A stretch of DNA of 64,000 bases from Tremella fuciformis (Eukaryota; Basidiomycota; Tremellomycetes; Tremellales; Tremellaceae): the NCBI GenBank assembly GCA_032768795.1, contig CP136490.1:496001-560000 (forward strand), written 5' to 3'. Position numbers and translations under genes: made by a program. Position 1 is the stretch's first letter, and every line of letters begins with the position of its first letter. This document shows positions 20,613-34,308 of the stretch, piece by piece. The notes below the pieces were generated by a model. It did no database searches and was not told where the DNA came from. It was given only the letters and a program-made list of their open reading frames with translations.

Positions 20613-21610
20613 ATGTCTGCCAAGCTATCACCAGCACTCAAAAGCCTCATATCGGCATCGCACGCTCTCGGAGGGCCCCTCCCAGCTCCCAAGAACCTCA
20701 CGAGCCTGCTCGGGTCGATCCGCTCTCGCTCCAGGCAGCACCTCGAGCCGACCGCCGGTCCGTCCGACCCATTCGTCGTGCTCGCTACTGCCGCGCTGGC
20801 AACTGTCAACTCGCCAGAGAGCCTGGTCGGGCTGTACAAGTATGCCGCAGGTGAGCAGGGCGACGAGCCGGCGAGGGCGCGTACGGCAGCGGTGCGTACA
20901 TGCATGTCCGGCGTCAGCATCAGCTCATCGTAGCTCGTCCGTGAGACGGGGCTGAAATGCATCTCGTTCAATGGGGTGAGCTGCCCCGCCGGTCCGTGGT
21001 CTCAGCTGACAGTGAGATCCCACGGGTATGTCCCATACATGCTCAAGCGTCTCTGCGGTGGAGCTGAGCCCAGACCATAAACGCGCTTGTGGCTCTGCGA
21101 GCGAGTCTGCCTTCGAGCATAAGCGCCCAGCTCAGCTCCGAACCTACCCGAGAACCCTCAACCGCTCAACTAGGCCCCGTCACTGAGCGCGGCCGACAAC
21201 TATGGGACAACATCTACACGCCGTTTCACGACAAGCTCCTGGCGAAACTGGGAGACGCGCATCCGGACTTACCGGTACATATTCTCAGCTCGCACTACGG
21301 ACCCCTGCTCGCTGATCCCCCTTCTCCGTCTGACTCGTCAAAAATCAGCTCTACGGGCCTGGTGGGCCGCACGCTGACTTCGCTCGTTGCCATCGCGTGT
21401 CTGCGCGCACAGACGGGCGTCGAGCCGCAGGTTGTGAGCCACGTCCATGGCCTCAAGAAAGCTCTGAAGGAGCCGGACGAGCTACCGGGGACAGAGTGGC
21501 TGTGTAGTGACAAGGGCGTCGAGTGGATCTTGAGCAGTGTGGACGAGATCAGCCATGAGGTCGGACAAGGCCGGACATTTGGTGGCGGTATGCCTAAAGC
21601 AAAGCTATGA
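20613..21610 (+). CDS. AhpD-like (carboxymuconolactone decarboxylase-like) protein, 288 aa
   Basis: Exons 20613-20891, 20934-20975, 21017-21025 and 21074-21610. The third exon is only 9 nt (ATC CCA CGG) and supplies IPR, giving the stretch LVRETGLKCISFNG-IPR-TINALVAL, which is typical of fungal AhpD-like proteins. It is phase 0 on both sides with good splice sites. Later sequence (RGRQLWDNIYTPFHDKLLAK and HYGPLLADP) also fits this family. I see no CxxC pair, so a peroxidase function is not implied. It has no signal peptide; the true role is unknown. First conserved gene after the orphan array. Confidence 0.7.
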
Positions 21611-21679
21611 AGCAGACACGATCATGCAAGATGCATACACAATGCGCCCAACGGATGATGAGTATGAGACATCTAAGAT

Positions 21680-23538
21680 CTACGCGTAGTGTCCAAGCGT
21701 CTCGGCGACTTTGAAGCCGCACCCTGTCTTCTCCTTGACCTCGTCCACAGTGACGCCCTCTGCCAACTCGACAAGCGTCAATCCGCCATTTTGGCGATCG
21801 ACCTCGAACACGCACAGATCAGTGATGATCTTGCTGACACACCGCACGCCTGTCACGGGCAGGTCACACTCTTTCCTGATCTTGGGTTTGCCGTATTTGT
21901 CGACGTGGTCGGTGACAACGATAATCATCGTCTCGTCCGGGTTGGACACAAGGTCCATCGCTCCTCCCATTCCCTTGACGAGCTTGCCGGGGATCATGAA
22001 GTTGGCCAGGTCACCGTTCTGCGATACTTCCATGGCGCCGAGCACCGAGACATCGACATGACCACCGCGGATCATGCCAAAGCTCTCGGACGAATCGAAG
22101 ACCGAGGCACCAGGGACGAGAGTGACAGTCTCCTTGCCGGCGTTGACAATGTCACTCCTCATCAGCACGCGCATTCCTCGTTGAAATGACACGACTCACG
22201 CATCAACCTGGTCTCTTGTGGGATACGGCCCCATTCCCAAAATACCGTTCTCCGATTGGAGCCACACATTAGTCCCTTCGGGAAGAAAGTTGGCAGCAAG
22301 TACGGGCATGCCGACGCCCAAGTTACAGTAGTAGCCATCCTTGAGCTCTTTGGCGGCCCGACGAGCGATACGCTCCCGTCTCAGTCTAGCGGCCGACTTC
22401 GCTGGGGCAGAGTCCGAGCCGGCGTCGGACGCAGCAGAGGAGGAGGACGGGGTTGGGGGAGGCGAAGGGGGTGTCGGGTCATCGCGGACAGTCAACAGCT
22501 CGATCTTCTTCTCCACTGTGGCCTGAACGACCCTGTCGACGTAGATACCGGGAAGATCGACGTCCATTGGGCTGATTTCTCCAATTTCCACAATGTTCTC
22601 GGCCTCGACAATGGTGAGCTTGGCGGCACGTGCGCAGAGGCCGGCGAAGGCCCGAGTGGTATATCTGAACACACAGTTGCCGGCTTTGTCGGCCTTCCAA
22701 GCCCGTAGAATGGCAACATCGCCCCGGATGGCGGGCTCGAAGAGGTATCGCTTGCCGTCAAACTCCCTCACTTCCTTCTTCACGCCGGGCACGAGGACCA
22801 CCTGCTTGCCATCGGCGTCTTTCTTCGACCACAGCTGAGGAATGCCACCACTCTCCACGAGTGTGCCTAAAAGTCAGCTCAATACAGGCAGAAGCTGAAA
22901 GTGACTCGCCGGCTCCCGTGCGGGTGTAAAATCCAGGCATACCAGCGGCAGCCGCCCGTAACCGCTCGGCAATGGTACCCTGCGGACTCAACTCGAGCAT
23001 GGTATCTCCCCGAAGGTACGCGTCCTGCATGTTCTTGTTGGTGCCGACGTAGCTCAAGACCATCTTCTTGATCTGGCCCGACTTGACCAGTGGTGCCAAG
23101 CCAAATACACCATCTCCGGCATTGTTCGAGACGCCGGTCAGCTCGTTGATATGCGGGTGGGCCTGTAGGGCTTCGATAAGTGTCTCGGCCGTCCCACAGA
23201 GACCAAAGCCTGCAATCAGCAAGCTGTCACTGGCGTGATAGTAGGGAACACCTACCTGCCGAGAGCATGAGCGAGCCGGGCTTGATGTCTGCCACGGCCT
23301 CCTGGGCATCATGCCACACCTTTCCTTTGTTGGTATCGACCGCCGGCACACCGATGGCCTCTGCTGGGGACGGCAGCGAGTCCAGTCCCGAATTTGGCAC
23401 AGCGATAGAGACGTGCCGCCGCCCGACGGCGGGTGCCCATCGTAGCGGTGCAGAGGCGGCGAGGACCAGTGGTCGGGCTGCTGTTCGTGGTCCGAGACTC
23501 GCCGAGACGCTTCTGCGCGCCAAGACGCGTGCTGACAT
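21680..23538 (-). CDS. succinyl-CoA:3-ketoacid CoA transferase, mitochondrial, 574 aa
   Basis: Moves CoA between succinyl-CoA and acetoacetate. Exons 23538-23256, 23209-22910, 22866-22200, 22154-21680. A basic, Ser/Arg-rich N-terminus ([19 protein letters not shown]) looks like a mitochondrial presequence. Subunit A part: [50 protein letters not shown]. Subunit B part: [18 protein letters not shown], then [13 protein letters not shown] with the catalytic Glu, [32 protein letters not shown]. The hinge between the halves is expanded by a Pro/Ser-rich stretch of about 30 residues. The second intron (22867-22909) uses a GCGAGT donor, required to give GTLVESGG. Confidence 0.92.
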
Positions 23539-23872
23539 TGTGGGCGAGGAGTAGAGATTGGTATGAATGCGATGATCGTCTAAGTGTCTATGTCTATATA
23601 GTCGATGCGAATGAGAAAGAGTCAAGGAGAGAGAAGCTTGACGGGGACGGTGTTATAAATGTCACCGTCCTCGGAGAGGAGATGTTCGGAGAACGAGATG
23701 GCTCCGGTTAAGGTTAACTGCCGGCGGCGCTCCCCACTGATTTCCATCCGATCAATCGGCCGTTACGGCTATTAACGGCCGATCGCTTATCTCTCACTAG
23801 GCTCGATCACTGACAGAGCCACTGAGCGTCCATTCGTAGTTACATGGTGTACACAACAGTATCAAACACGCT
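23539..23872. other. promoter region of the CoA transferase gene
   Basis: About 330 bp between two minus-strand genes. No open frame of note. Confidence 0.35.
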
Positions 23873-26800
23873 CTACTCGTCGTCATCATCGTCGTCCGAC
23901 ATCATCTCCACATATGCAGGCTTCTTCGTAGCGCCTCGACCAGCTCGAGGGGCTGCGGCTCGCGGTGTAGGAGCAATGTCGTCCATCCTGGAAGCGTCAG
24001 TAGGTGTTTCATTGGAAGCAAGAGCACCCACGAGTCATCGTCATCAAAGTCCGAATCAGCCTTTTTCTTCGTAGCTTTGGTTGCGGCCGGCTTGGCAGCT
24101 GCCTTTGGCGCAGCTTTGGGTTTGGCCTTCGATGCAGCCTTGGGAGCAGGTACATCAAAGTCCGAGTCGTCCTCATCCGCCACCCGAGATGGGGCTTTAG
24201 ATGCCGGTTTGCTGATCGTGTACACTACATTCAGCTTAGGACTGACTCATCGTTCAAATACTCACTGTCGTCATCCGAATCGTCAAGATCGACTGTCTTG
24301 GGTTTCGGCTTGGGTTTTGCTGCTGTTTTCGCCGGCTTCATGATGACATCGTCGTCCGAGTCGAGATCAAAGCTCTGCGGCTTGGTCTTCGGTTTGGCAG
24401 CTGCGACCTTTTTGGCTGGCGGCTTCTCGTCATCGTCCGAGGCTTTCGCGCTCCTCTTTGCAGGAGACGCTTTCATGGGAGACGCCTTCGCAGCTTTGAG
24501 CTTGGGTTTCGCCTTGGCTTTGGTGGGCATAAAGTCATCCGAGATATCCGAGTCGTCTCCGTTTGCGCGACGCTTCTTCTTCTCGGCCGCCTTGATCGCG
24601 GCCTTGGTCTTCGGCTTGGCGCTCTTCGCAGCTTGAGTGTCCTCCTCAAGCAGTTTCTCCCATTCGACGAGGAAGTTGTCAAGATCGGTGTTCCAGATAT
24701 CTTGCGGGGAGAGCTTGAGCAGCTCGACCAGCTCCTCCTCTTTGCCATTCCTCTCCGCTAGGAGCTTGTTCACCTTCTCGGTAGTCAAGGACCAGATCGC
24801 CATCCCAAGCAAGTAGTCGTAGTCGCTCGCTTGCCCCTCGTCCTCCTCATCCAAAGCAGCCTCGGCCTCTACATCGTCTCTCTTCTTGCCCTTCGGGAAC
24901 GGCTTGAACTTTAGTGAGCGAAGCTCGGCCACGACAACATCTTTCTTCTTGTTCGAAACCGAGAGCTCTTTGCTGATGATCATCTGGACGAAACGGGCCT
25001 GGTTGGACAATTTCTCGAATTGTTTGTTGAGTTCGTCTGCGAGATGTTGCTAATCCCATGAGCTTGCCATAAATCGAGGCGCTTGAGGAGCTCACCTTTC
25101 TCAGAGCGTAGTATTCCAAGCGCTTGTGGAAGAAGTCGGTGAGAATCTCCTCTGAAGACGAGTACTTCTTGATCTTCCCATTCAGGTCGAAGCAGACCAT
25201 ATTACCAGTGCTGAGGGTCGTTGTCAATTTGAACCGTTTCTCAAAGCCTTCCTCTTCGGCGGCACGCATCTCCTTGTCGCTGAGATTGAGCCGGAAGTGA
25301 ACGGTAGACTCTGTGTGATGCTCCTGGTAGTCCTTGATTGTGCTAGGGATTTTATCCGTGCCAGTCGTCATCTCCTCAAGCATCTCCTTGAAGTCCTGCG
25401 TCCATTTTCGCACGGGCAATTCCGTGATGTCGAGCGTATTGTCGTCGATTTTTTCGACGATACCGCCAACCTTGTATTTGTCCTGTTCGATCCTTTCGAT
25501 CGTACCCTTGAAGCCTCGGAACCACGGCGACATCCGCTCTGGTTCTTCACCGCGCATCATACGGCGAAGGTTGTTGACTATATCTACGGGGTTGTAGTTT
25601 GGGATTTGCGTCGACCATCCGGTACCAATACCGTCCGCGCCGTTGATAAGGACCATTGGGACGGTTGGGAGGTAGTAATCCGGCTCAATACCTTGCCCAT
25701 CTTCAACCTGATAGTGCAGCAGAGCATCATCATGAGGGTGGAAGACCGCTCGTGTCATGCGCGAGATCTCGGTGAAGATGTAACGAGCGCTCGCCGCATC
25801 TTTGCCGCCTCCGATACGGGTACCGAACTGACCGTTGGGTTGAAGCAAATTCACGTTGTTGCTGCCAACGAAATTTTGAGCGAGACCAACGATAGTCGCC
25901 GTGAGAGATTGCTCGCCGTGATGGTACGCAGTCTTCTCGGAGACATATCCCGCTAACTGTGCGACTCTGATCTCCTTCGTGAGGTTCCGCTTGAAACAAC
26001 CAAAGAGGATTTTTCGCTGACCCGGTTTCAGACCGTCGGCCACAGACGGGATGGATCGGATGTTGTCGGCCATCGAGAAGAGGATGAGCTCCTTGTTGAC
26101 GAAGTCCGAGATGGGCAGCTTTTCGACATCGTGATCCAAAAAGGTACCAGGCTTGCACTGCCGAAGCCATTCTTTGCGGTCGTCGGCCTTTTTCTTGTTG
26201 AATGCCATGTCTATAAGAAGCCTGTCCTCCGGAGTCATGGCTTCGAATGCTAGACGGTGCTTCTCTAGTGCACCGAAGTACTTTTTGGCGTCGGCTGCAG
26301 TGCTTGTTCCCAAACCCTTGTAATACTTGTAGTCCCATCCTCGACCGTCGTTGTTTTCGGCTTTCCACTCCTCATACTGAGGAATAGTATAGAAGGTCAA
26401 CTCTTGTTTGCCTTTCCACACCTTGACGATGGGGGTGATAAACTCCACGAGGAAGTCCGGGATCCGAAGGAGGGAGGGGTAGAAGTGGTCGAGGAAGTTG
26501 ATGATCAAACCCTTAATGTGAGACCCATCGTGATCCTGGACGTAAGCGCGAGATACTGAAGCAGCATCGACGAACCTGATCAGTCATGATCATTAGGTGA
26601 CCGTAGCGAAGACTGTCGACTGTTGTGTAATCTTGGTTATGCTTCAGACCGAGGATCTGTTTGATGTATTGAATCTCGACATTCTTAACAATTTGGTCGT
26701 GGCCGGCTTCTCGCACATTGAGCAGCTTGCCTCTCAATGGGAAGACGCCGTAATTGTCGCGTCCAACAACGCCAAGACCAGAGACGGCCAAAGCCTTGGC

Positions 26801-28924
26801 AGAATCTCCTTCGGTCAAGATGAGGGTGCAGTGTTTCGCGTTCCGGCCGCCAGCATTGTTGGCATCCTCCAGTTTGACAATACCGGAGATTCTGCATCTC
26901 GTAAACAACAGCCAGAATGCAGCGACTCACCGAGAGCGTTTCGTACCGTCTGACTTTTTGAGAATCTGATCCTGCTTGAACTTCGCCCAACTGAGCACGT
27001 TGTCGATGATCCCCGATTTGGAAACTCGATGTCAGCATTAGATGGCACGGCTCCCTTCATGCGTACCCTTCTTTACGAATTCTTCAGAAATTTCGCACTT
27101 GGATCCGAAGGCAGAGCTCTTCAACGTCAGGGTATCCTTCGTTTGCGAGTCGAATGCTGGGTTCTCAATCAGAGCGTTGACAAAAATCCACATGTGATTC
27201 TTGATTTGAAACGGCTTGACGGGTGCGGCTTTATTCTTCTTCTTGATCGCGTCCATGCTGCTCGTTAGACTCAGGCCTAGTGCCTGACATGTTCTTACAG
27301 CTTGTTGGCCAGCTGTGTTGCAATCATTTCCACATGAGTACCACCCTTGATGGTCAAGATCGAATTCGCGAATGAGACTTGGCGGAACTCTCCCTCTGAC
27401 AGGGCGAATGCGATCTCCCAGCGTTTGTTCGGCGACTCGTAAATGACAGTTGGCTTGGGGATAGCCGCACCGCCAGCCAAATCGGACTGTGCTCGGGTTG
27501 AGGCGTTGAGGTACATCTCGACATACTGCCCATCAGCAACCTTCTTAGCTTGAGAGGCAGGGCTGGCCTGTTTGAAGCCCTTAACCTTCAGGCGCTCATC
27601 GTTTAGATAAAGCTTGACGTCCTTGACGGTCCCTGCCAAGTCGTAGACGCGTTTCGATAGAAGAGCGTAAGTATCATCATCGATTTCGCTCATCCCGAAG
27701 CGCTTGAGGTCGGGTGTGAAGGTGATTTTGGTCCACTCTTCTTCTTTCTTGTTTTCGGTGATCTGAGTCGTCAATCACTGCGCTGGTTCAGGTGAGTCAA
27801 CCTGCCTTAGGGGATGTCTTCTTGCTCATGTTATCACTGAAAACCTGTTTATACTTCTTGCCGTTGACTTTATCCGCTGTCTCCACGACTTGATGCGTGA
27901 GCAAATGCGAGCAGATCTGCCGAGATTACGAACTGAATTCGAGAGAATAGATGTTTGCGAGCTTAGCACCGTAACCATTACGACCACCAACCAGCTTCTT
28001 CTGGTCATCGTCGTAGTTGCTCCCTGCCAAGCTGGACGTCAGAACTCCGGTCAAATTTTTGCGGTTGACGAACAGGTTGCCGAAGACAAGTTCCGGAATC
28101 ATGATGCCCTCCTTCTTGTGAATCTCGATGGGAATACCCCTTCCGCTATTGTACACACTGATCCGGTTCTTCTCGCGATCGATGTTGACCTTGATTACGT
28201 CCATTGTTGGATCATTGATCTGATATGAGCACATTCGAGATCATCCGAGTCTGCTCGCCTTATTGTCGGCAGCATTAACAAGAATCTCATCAAAGATCTT
28301 GAAGAAACCAGGGACGAAGGTTGTGTTCCTGTGATGAGAAGGAAGCAAGTGCTTGGGTCAAGGACGCACCTATAGACCATGCTCTTTGTCTCGGGATTCA
28401 GCACCCACATCATTTGCGTGATGGCTTCAACTGAGCCGATGTAGGAATCCGGTCTTTTCAAGACATGCTCCAGTTGGGAGAGCTCAAATGTCAGGCCAAT
28501 GCTATGGGCTTTTCAGGGATAAGTCACCTTCTGATACATCTCCGAAGCGCTCTTCTTGCTCCCTGCGGGGGCTCCTGCTTCGTCGAAGTCCTCATGTAGA
28601 GCCGGAGCTTTGGCCTTGCCTTTCTGCTTGATTGGCGAGGCCTCTGAATCGTCCTCAGAAATCGAGTCATTGGGCAAGTTCTTCTTCGTTGCAAGTGGGG
28701 CCTTTTTGGGCGCAGCGTTCTTGGCAGCAGGTGCCTGCACTTCAGCCACGCTCGCTGACTGCTATATCTCCTTGCCAACGCACCTTGGTGGCCTTTGATG
28801 AGGACGCCGCGGCGGACTTCTTGGCTGCTGGAGCGGCCTTCTTACCCTTTGTAGCCTCGATGTAGCCCTCGGAATCACTGCCGTCATCCACAAGGTAATT
28901 GTCGGATTCTTCGCTGTCGGACAT
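23873..28924 (-). CDS. TOP2: DNA topoisomerase II, about 1506 aa
   Basis: Type IIA topoisomerase that passes one DNA duplex through another. At least 14 exons. Order: acidic/Lys-rich N-tail (MSDSEESDNY); ATPase domain with LSQLEHVLKRPDSYIGS, DEILVNAADNK, SGRGIPIEIHKKEG and GRNGYGAKL; TOPRIM with ILTEGDSAKALAVSGL, FPLRGKLLNVR and DQDHDGSHIKGLIINF; breakage-reunion domain with ISRMTRAVFHPHDDALL (catalytic Tyr region AARYIFTEIS lies just before); then a Lys/Asp-rich tail ending MSDDDDDE. Introns 28220-28258 and 27763-27805 begin with GC (GCGAGC, GCAGGT), as only these keep frame through NK-INDPTMD and SPK-ITEN. The first intron is uncertain: 28758-28782 would be only 25 nt, and a 91-nt alternative starts at a GTAAGA near 28848. 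Divergent from the flippase gene. Confidence 0.95.
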
Positions 28925-29339
28925 GTTGACAAGATGTTTGGACAGCGGTAGCTGTCTTGGCCGGACTGAGGTGGAAGACGGGGCGAGGAGGGGAGCCGAG
29001 AATCGCTGGGTAGACACGTTCTTTGGACTGTGCGAGGCGAAGCAGCTGTATCCAATGTGTTGAGCCAGCCGCCTCGCAAACATGCAATAGTCAAAAAGGA
29101 AGTAACAGGAAGTCAACGGCGCGCGTTGTGTTTTGAACATCTGGGTGGCCAAAGCCACTCCGTCGGAAGATGTGCACTTCAGGGTCGACCACGTGGCTTG
29201 ATAGGCGCGCTCGCAGCACCGGTTCACTGCATTGACGACGAGGTCCACGTCCAGCGACACCACCAGCTCGCGTATACTATCAGTGGCCAGCGCTGTAATC
29301 GTGACGTCTCTCCTGAGGACGGCAGTCTCAACCGAAACA
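28925..29339. promoter_or_regulatory. divergent promoter region, TOP2 and flippase
   Basis: About 415 bp shared upstream region of two divergent genes. No TATA box is evident; frames seen here are short and unsupported. Confidence 0.4.
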
Positions 29340-32300
29340 ATGCCCGACAATCCTTTCGATGACTTGCTGCAACCGCAACCACGACCTGCGAGGCAGACTC
29401 CTGTCTTCCAAAATGACCCCTTCGGCGATTCCGCACCGTCACTGCTGGATGGAGACGGCTACGCCCACAACGAGGGATACAACTCGGGTCATACCGCCGG
29501 ACAGAGCTCTCGAGATGCAGGAAGGCAGCATGGCTACACCTTGGACCCGTTCTTCGACGAGTGAGCACAACCCTGCGCCTGCCGTGTCGGTAAAGAGGCA
29601 CTGAGCTTTGCAGTGACGATGAGTACGGTCAAGCTGTCCAAACGTCGGCCTATATGGCGCCACAGCAGTCTACTTCAACAGTAGACGTGAACGCCTTTGG
29701 TCGGTCGACGCGAGCTCGGGAGGTCTCACAACCTCTGGCCCAATCGGGTGCTATTCCTGCTGGGTTTGAGGGCCCAGAGGACGACATGAAGTATAATCCG
29801 CCAACAGGCAAAGGTTACGCCAATGGGACCGACCCTTTTGATGACGATGAAGCCGGTCCATCTGCATATTCCTTCGCTGCTCCTGGATCTGGTCCATACT
29901 CCGCTCAAAGAAAACGTGGAAGATGGAGGCGGATACGTGAAGATTATTTGACCGATGTGGACTGGACTTTCGGCTTGAACAGGCTCTTGAGGAGGAGAAG
30001 TCGATTCGAAGGCGTGCCTCGGGAGGTGGCATTGAATGACCCAGAAGCGAATAGGCTCAAGGGGTTCGAAAACAACGCGGTGTCGACCGGGAAGTACGGG
30101 CCAATAACCTTCCTACCCCAATTCCTCTTCTGTGCGTGCATGAGCCATCATTAGTTCAATCAGAGTTGACTGAGACACAGCCGAATTCTCCAGATCCGCA
30201 AACCTCTTCTTCTTGTTCACAGGTTGGTGATTTAGTAGGAACCCGAAACAGCTTCCTAATCTCCAGCCATTATCCAGCAAGTGCCAAATGTATCACCGAC
30301 TGGACGCTGGACCACCATTGAGCCTCTTGCCGTTGTCCTGATCGCCAGCGCTTTTAAAGAGATTCAGGAGGACATCGTAAGAGCAGCGCAGTCAACCTAG
30401 GACTGACTGACTTACCGAAAGAAACGGCATCGCTCGGATCATACTTTGAATAACAACCCTTCGAAGGTGCTCGTTGGTCAACAGTTCGAACAAAGACCAT
30501 GGCGCCGAATACGAGTGGGAGATGTTGTCCGATTGGACGCCAATGACTTCATCCCGGCAGACATGGTCCTGCTCAGCAGCAGTGAGCCTGAGGGTCTGTG
30601 CTATGTCGAGACGGCCAACCTGGACGGGTGCGTACCTGCTGTGTACTCTGTACTTGCTCTGACGACAAGTGAAACGAACTTGAAGATCAAGCAGGCGCAT
30701 CCATCGACAGCGGCCCTGACAAATCCACACGCTGTGTCCATGCTCCGTGGTTATCTGATGTCCGAACCACCTAATTCCTCTCTATACACATACGACGGCA
30801 CCTTCCATCTTTCTTCTGCTCTGCCTGGAGCGGCGCCGACAAAGATTCCCGTTGGTCCAAATCAGCTGCTTCTTCGAGGTTCTCAGATCCGCAATACAGA
30901 CTGGATATATGGAGTTGTTGTCAACGCTGGTCATGAGACCAAGTTGATGAGGAATGCGACGTGAGTCGCGACGTCATCAAGTCGTGCAAATTGTCACTGA
31001 TGCATCTGCAGCGACGCGCCCATCAAACGAACCGCCGTGGAGAGGCAAGTCAACATGCAGATCCTCTTACTTTTCGTTTTGCTCCTCATCATGTCTCTAG
31101 TCTCAACGATCGGGCATAGCATCAGATCTGTACGTCCTTGCCGCGGCTAAGCTTTGGGGCTTGAAGCTGATCAGTAGTGGTTCATGGAGAAAAGCACATG
31201 GTATCTCGATCTTGGCGCGGACCGCCCAGGCAAAGGTGCAGTCTCCCATGTCAGCTGCAGACACGTTGCTTATACGAACAGCTCGGCAATTTGTCGAGGA
31301 TATACTCACCTTCATCATCCTGTACAACAACTTGATCCCAATTTCCCTGATCATGACGATCGAGGTGGTCAAATTCTGGCAAGCCTCCCTGATCAATTCG
31401 GATCTCGACATGTACTACGCCCCAACGGATACTCCTGCTCTGTGTCGTACATCTTCATTAGTCGAGGAGCTCGGCCAGATCGCCTACATCTTCTCGGATA
31501 AGACGGGAACTCTGACCTGCAATGAGATGGAGTTCAGGGAGTGCAGCATTTACGGCACCATGTATGCTCAAACCGTTGACGACAACAAGCGGGAACAAGG
31601 CCAGAAGACCTTCGAGGTCCTCCGGCAACGCTCAATGGAGGATAGTCAGGAAGGCGCTGTCATACGAGAATTGTGAGTATGATGGGTCACAAGGCTTCAT
31701 TGCTAATCTTCGAAGTCTATCGCTCCTCGCTGTGTGCCACACCGTCATTCCTGAAATCAAGGAAGAGAAGATGGTCTATCAGGCTTCGAGCCCAGATGAG
31801 GCTGCTCTCGTGCAAGGAGCCGAGCTTCTTGGCTACCGATTCCATGTGAATAACTTGCGCAATCTGGGGCTAAGCTGACGGCGCAGACTCGCAAGCCAAA
31901 GTCAGTCTTTGTCGAAATCAGCGGCCGGTCGGAGGAATTCGAGATCTTGAACGTCTGCGAGTTCAACTCGTCCCGCAAACGTATGTCGACTGTCATTCGA
32001 AGTCCCGATGGCCGAATCAGACTCTACACGAAAGGCGCAGACACCGTCATCTTTGAGCGTCTCGCCCAGAATCAGGAATTCGCGGAACCGACCCTTGTTC
32101 ATCTGGAAGATTATGCTACCGAAGGCCTTCGAACGCTGTGTCTTGCGTACCGAGAGATCTCTGAGGATGAATATGCCCAGTGGTCGGTCATGTATGACAA
32201 CGCCGCTGCGCAGCTTTCCGGACGAGCAGAAGCTCTTGACAAGGTCGCCGAAGTCATCGAGATTAACCTTCAACTGCTCGGCGCCACCGCTATCGAAGAT

Positions 32301-34132
32301 CGCCTTCAAGATGGCGTGCCTGACGCGATACACACCCTGCAGCAGGCTGGCATCAAGGTCAGTATGCTCAGACGCCTGCAAATGCCCTCGCTAAATCTGT
32401 CAGATCTGGATCCTTACCGGCGACAGGCAGGAGACTGCGATCAATATCGGCCTTTCTTGTCGCTTGATATCGGAATCGATGAATCTGGTTGGCCCTTCTG
32501 CCCAACTAGGCATCGGATGAGACTGATCGACAGGTCATTATCAACACCGAGACAGCAGCCGAGACGGCAGAGCTTCTGAATAAGCGGCTGTTCGCAATCA
32601 AAAATCAGCGCCTAGGAGGAGACGTAGAGGAGTTGGCCTTGATCATCGACGGAAAGAGCTTGACCTTTGCCCTCGAACGGGACTGTGCGGATGTCTTCTT
32701 GGAGCTGTCCATTATGTGCAAAGCAGTCGTATGCTGTGAGTCGGCTGTATACAGAAGAATTCCCGCTGACCTACAAGGCCGAGTATCTCCCTTGCAGAAG
32801 GCTCTTGTCGTGAAGCTCGTCAAGAGAAGTACCAAAGCACCTCTTCTGGCGATCGGCGATGGCGCAAATGATGTTTCGATGATCCAGGCAGCGCATGTCG
32901 GAGTCGGCATTTCAGGCGTCGAAGGATTGCAAGCCGCTCGGAGTGCAGATGTAGCAATCTCGCAGTTCCGATTCCTGCGAAAGCTGCTTCTCGTGCATGG
33001 CGCGTGGTCGTACCAGAGGCTGTCGAAACTCATCCTCTGTGCGCATCTCCCTTGCTCACACAGTTCCTGCTGACCGCCAGACTCGTTCTACAAGAACATC
33101 ACCTTTGCGCTGACTTTATTCTGGGTGAGATTGGAGTTTCAAGTGGAAGCGCTCAAACCCTGATCAATAGTACTCTTGGTTCAATGATTTCTCTGGCCAG
33201 ATCTCTTTCGAAGGCTGGACGATGACCTATTACAACGTCATCTTCACTATACTTCCGCCACTAGTCATCGGTATCTTCGACCAATTCGTATCGGCTCGTA
33301 TGCTCGATCGATATCCTCAGTTGTATCAGCTGGGGCAGCAAAACTACTTCTTCGCGCCGGTCACGTTCTTCTATTGGGTGGGGAACGCCTTTTACCACAG
33401 CATCGTAAGTCCGAACTCTGTTCATCAAGCCTTTTGCGCTAATCAAAGATCCTCTTCGCATTCTCATGCCTTGTGTTCTACAACGGCAACGTCCAGGACG
33501 ACGGTATGGACTCCGGTCTCTGGGTCTGGGGTACAACCCTCTACCTCGCTGTCCTTCTCACCGTCCTCGGTAAGGCGGCCCTTGTATCAGAGTGAGTCAT
33601 ATTTCAATGTCTGCGAGCATCAAGCTGATCGAAGTGTTTGGACGAAATACACCCTAGCGGCTATTCCGGGGTCTTTTGCCTTCACGATGGTCGCCTTGCC
33701 GCTATACGCTCTGATTGCGCCCCTAGCCAACTTTTCCCTCGACTATCGCGGCATCGTTCCCCATCTCTGGGGAATCGCCATCTTCTGGTTCATCCTTGTC
33801 CTGTTCCCTGTCGTGTGCCTTCTCAGAGACTACGTGTGGAAATAGTGAGTCCTTCTTCGGTGCTGACTTGTTAGAGCGTGCTGACGGACAGTTACCGTCG
33901 CACGTACCACCCTGCGCCCTATCACATTGTGCAGGAGATCCAGAAATTCAACTTGAGCGATTATCGTCCTCGACAAGAACAGTTCCAGAAAGCCATCAAG
34001 AAAGTCCGGGCGACTCAGCGTATGCGTCGCCAGCGAGGATTCGCGTTCTCTCAAACCGAGACCAACAACCAGGATCAAACGAGACTGATCAGGTCGTACG
34101 ACACGAGCGTAGCACGGCCCACAGGATACTAG
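29340..34132 (+). CDS. DRS2: P4-ATPase phospholipid flippase, Drs2-type, 1324 aa
   Basis: Integral membrane pump that moves aminophospholipids to the cytosolic leaflet in Golgi/endosomal membranes. Nineteen exons were placed and sum to whole codons. N-terminus [10 protein letters not shown] contains an NPF-type endocytic motif. Core: [20 protein letters not shown] (first membrane helix), [39 protein letters not shown] (phosphorylated Asp in DKTGT), [60 protein letters not shown], then the membrane helices from [11 protein letters not shown] to the end. The sequence after DKTGT (FRECSIYG) favours the Drs2 branch over Dnf or Neo1; that is from memory of the family. Converges with the RAD51C-like gene. 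Confidence 0.92.
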
Positions 34133-34232
34133 ATGTAGCGAGAGGACAGGGGATCAGGGCGTTGATGTCAATGCATTTCAAGCATCAATCTGGGTCATGC
34201 CCATTCTGTTCAACTGGAGCTGCTGGTGTTAT

Positions 34233-34274
34233 GTCTCTATCTCGTGGTAATCCGTCTCTATCTCGTGGTAATCC
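34233..34274 (+). repeat. 21-bp tandem repeat, two perfect copies
   Basis: GTCTCTATCTCGTGGTAATCC occurs twice without a gap (34233-34253 and 34254-34274), between the stop codons of two convergent genes. Confidence 0.85.
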
Positions 34275-34308
34275 GTCGCCCTCAAGAGTCAGCGTGGCTC
34301 AGGACGGA

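Noticed and set aside
20892..21073. Joining the AhpD-like exons with a single intron from 20976 to 21073
   Set aside because: This would delete IPR from a conserved stretch; the two-intron model with a 9-nt exon restores it.
25297..25956. 219-codon plus-strand frame inside the TOP2 gene
   Set aside because: Antisense shadow of a conserved coding exon.
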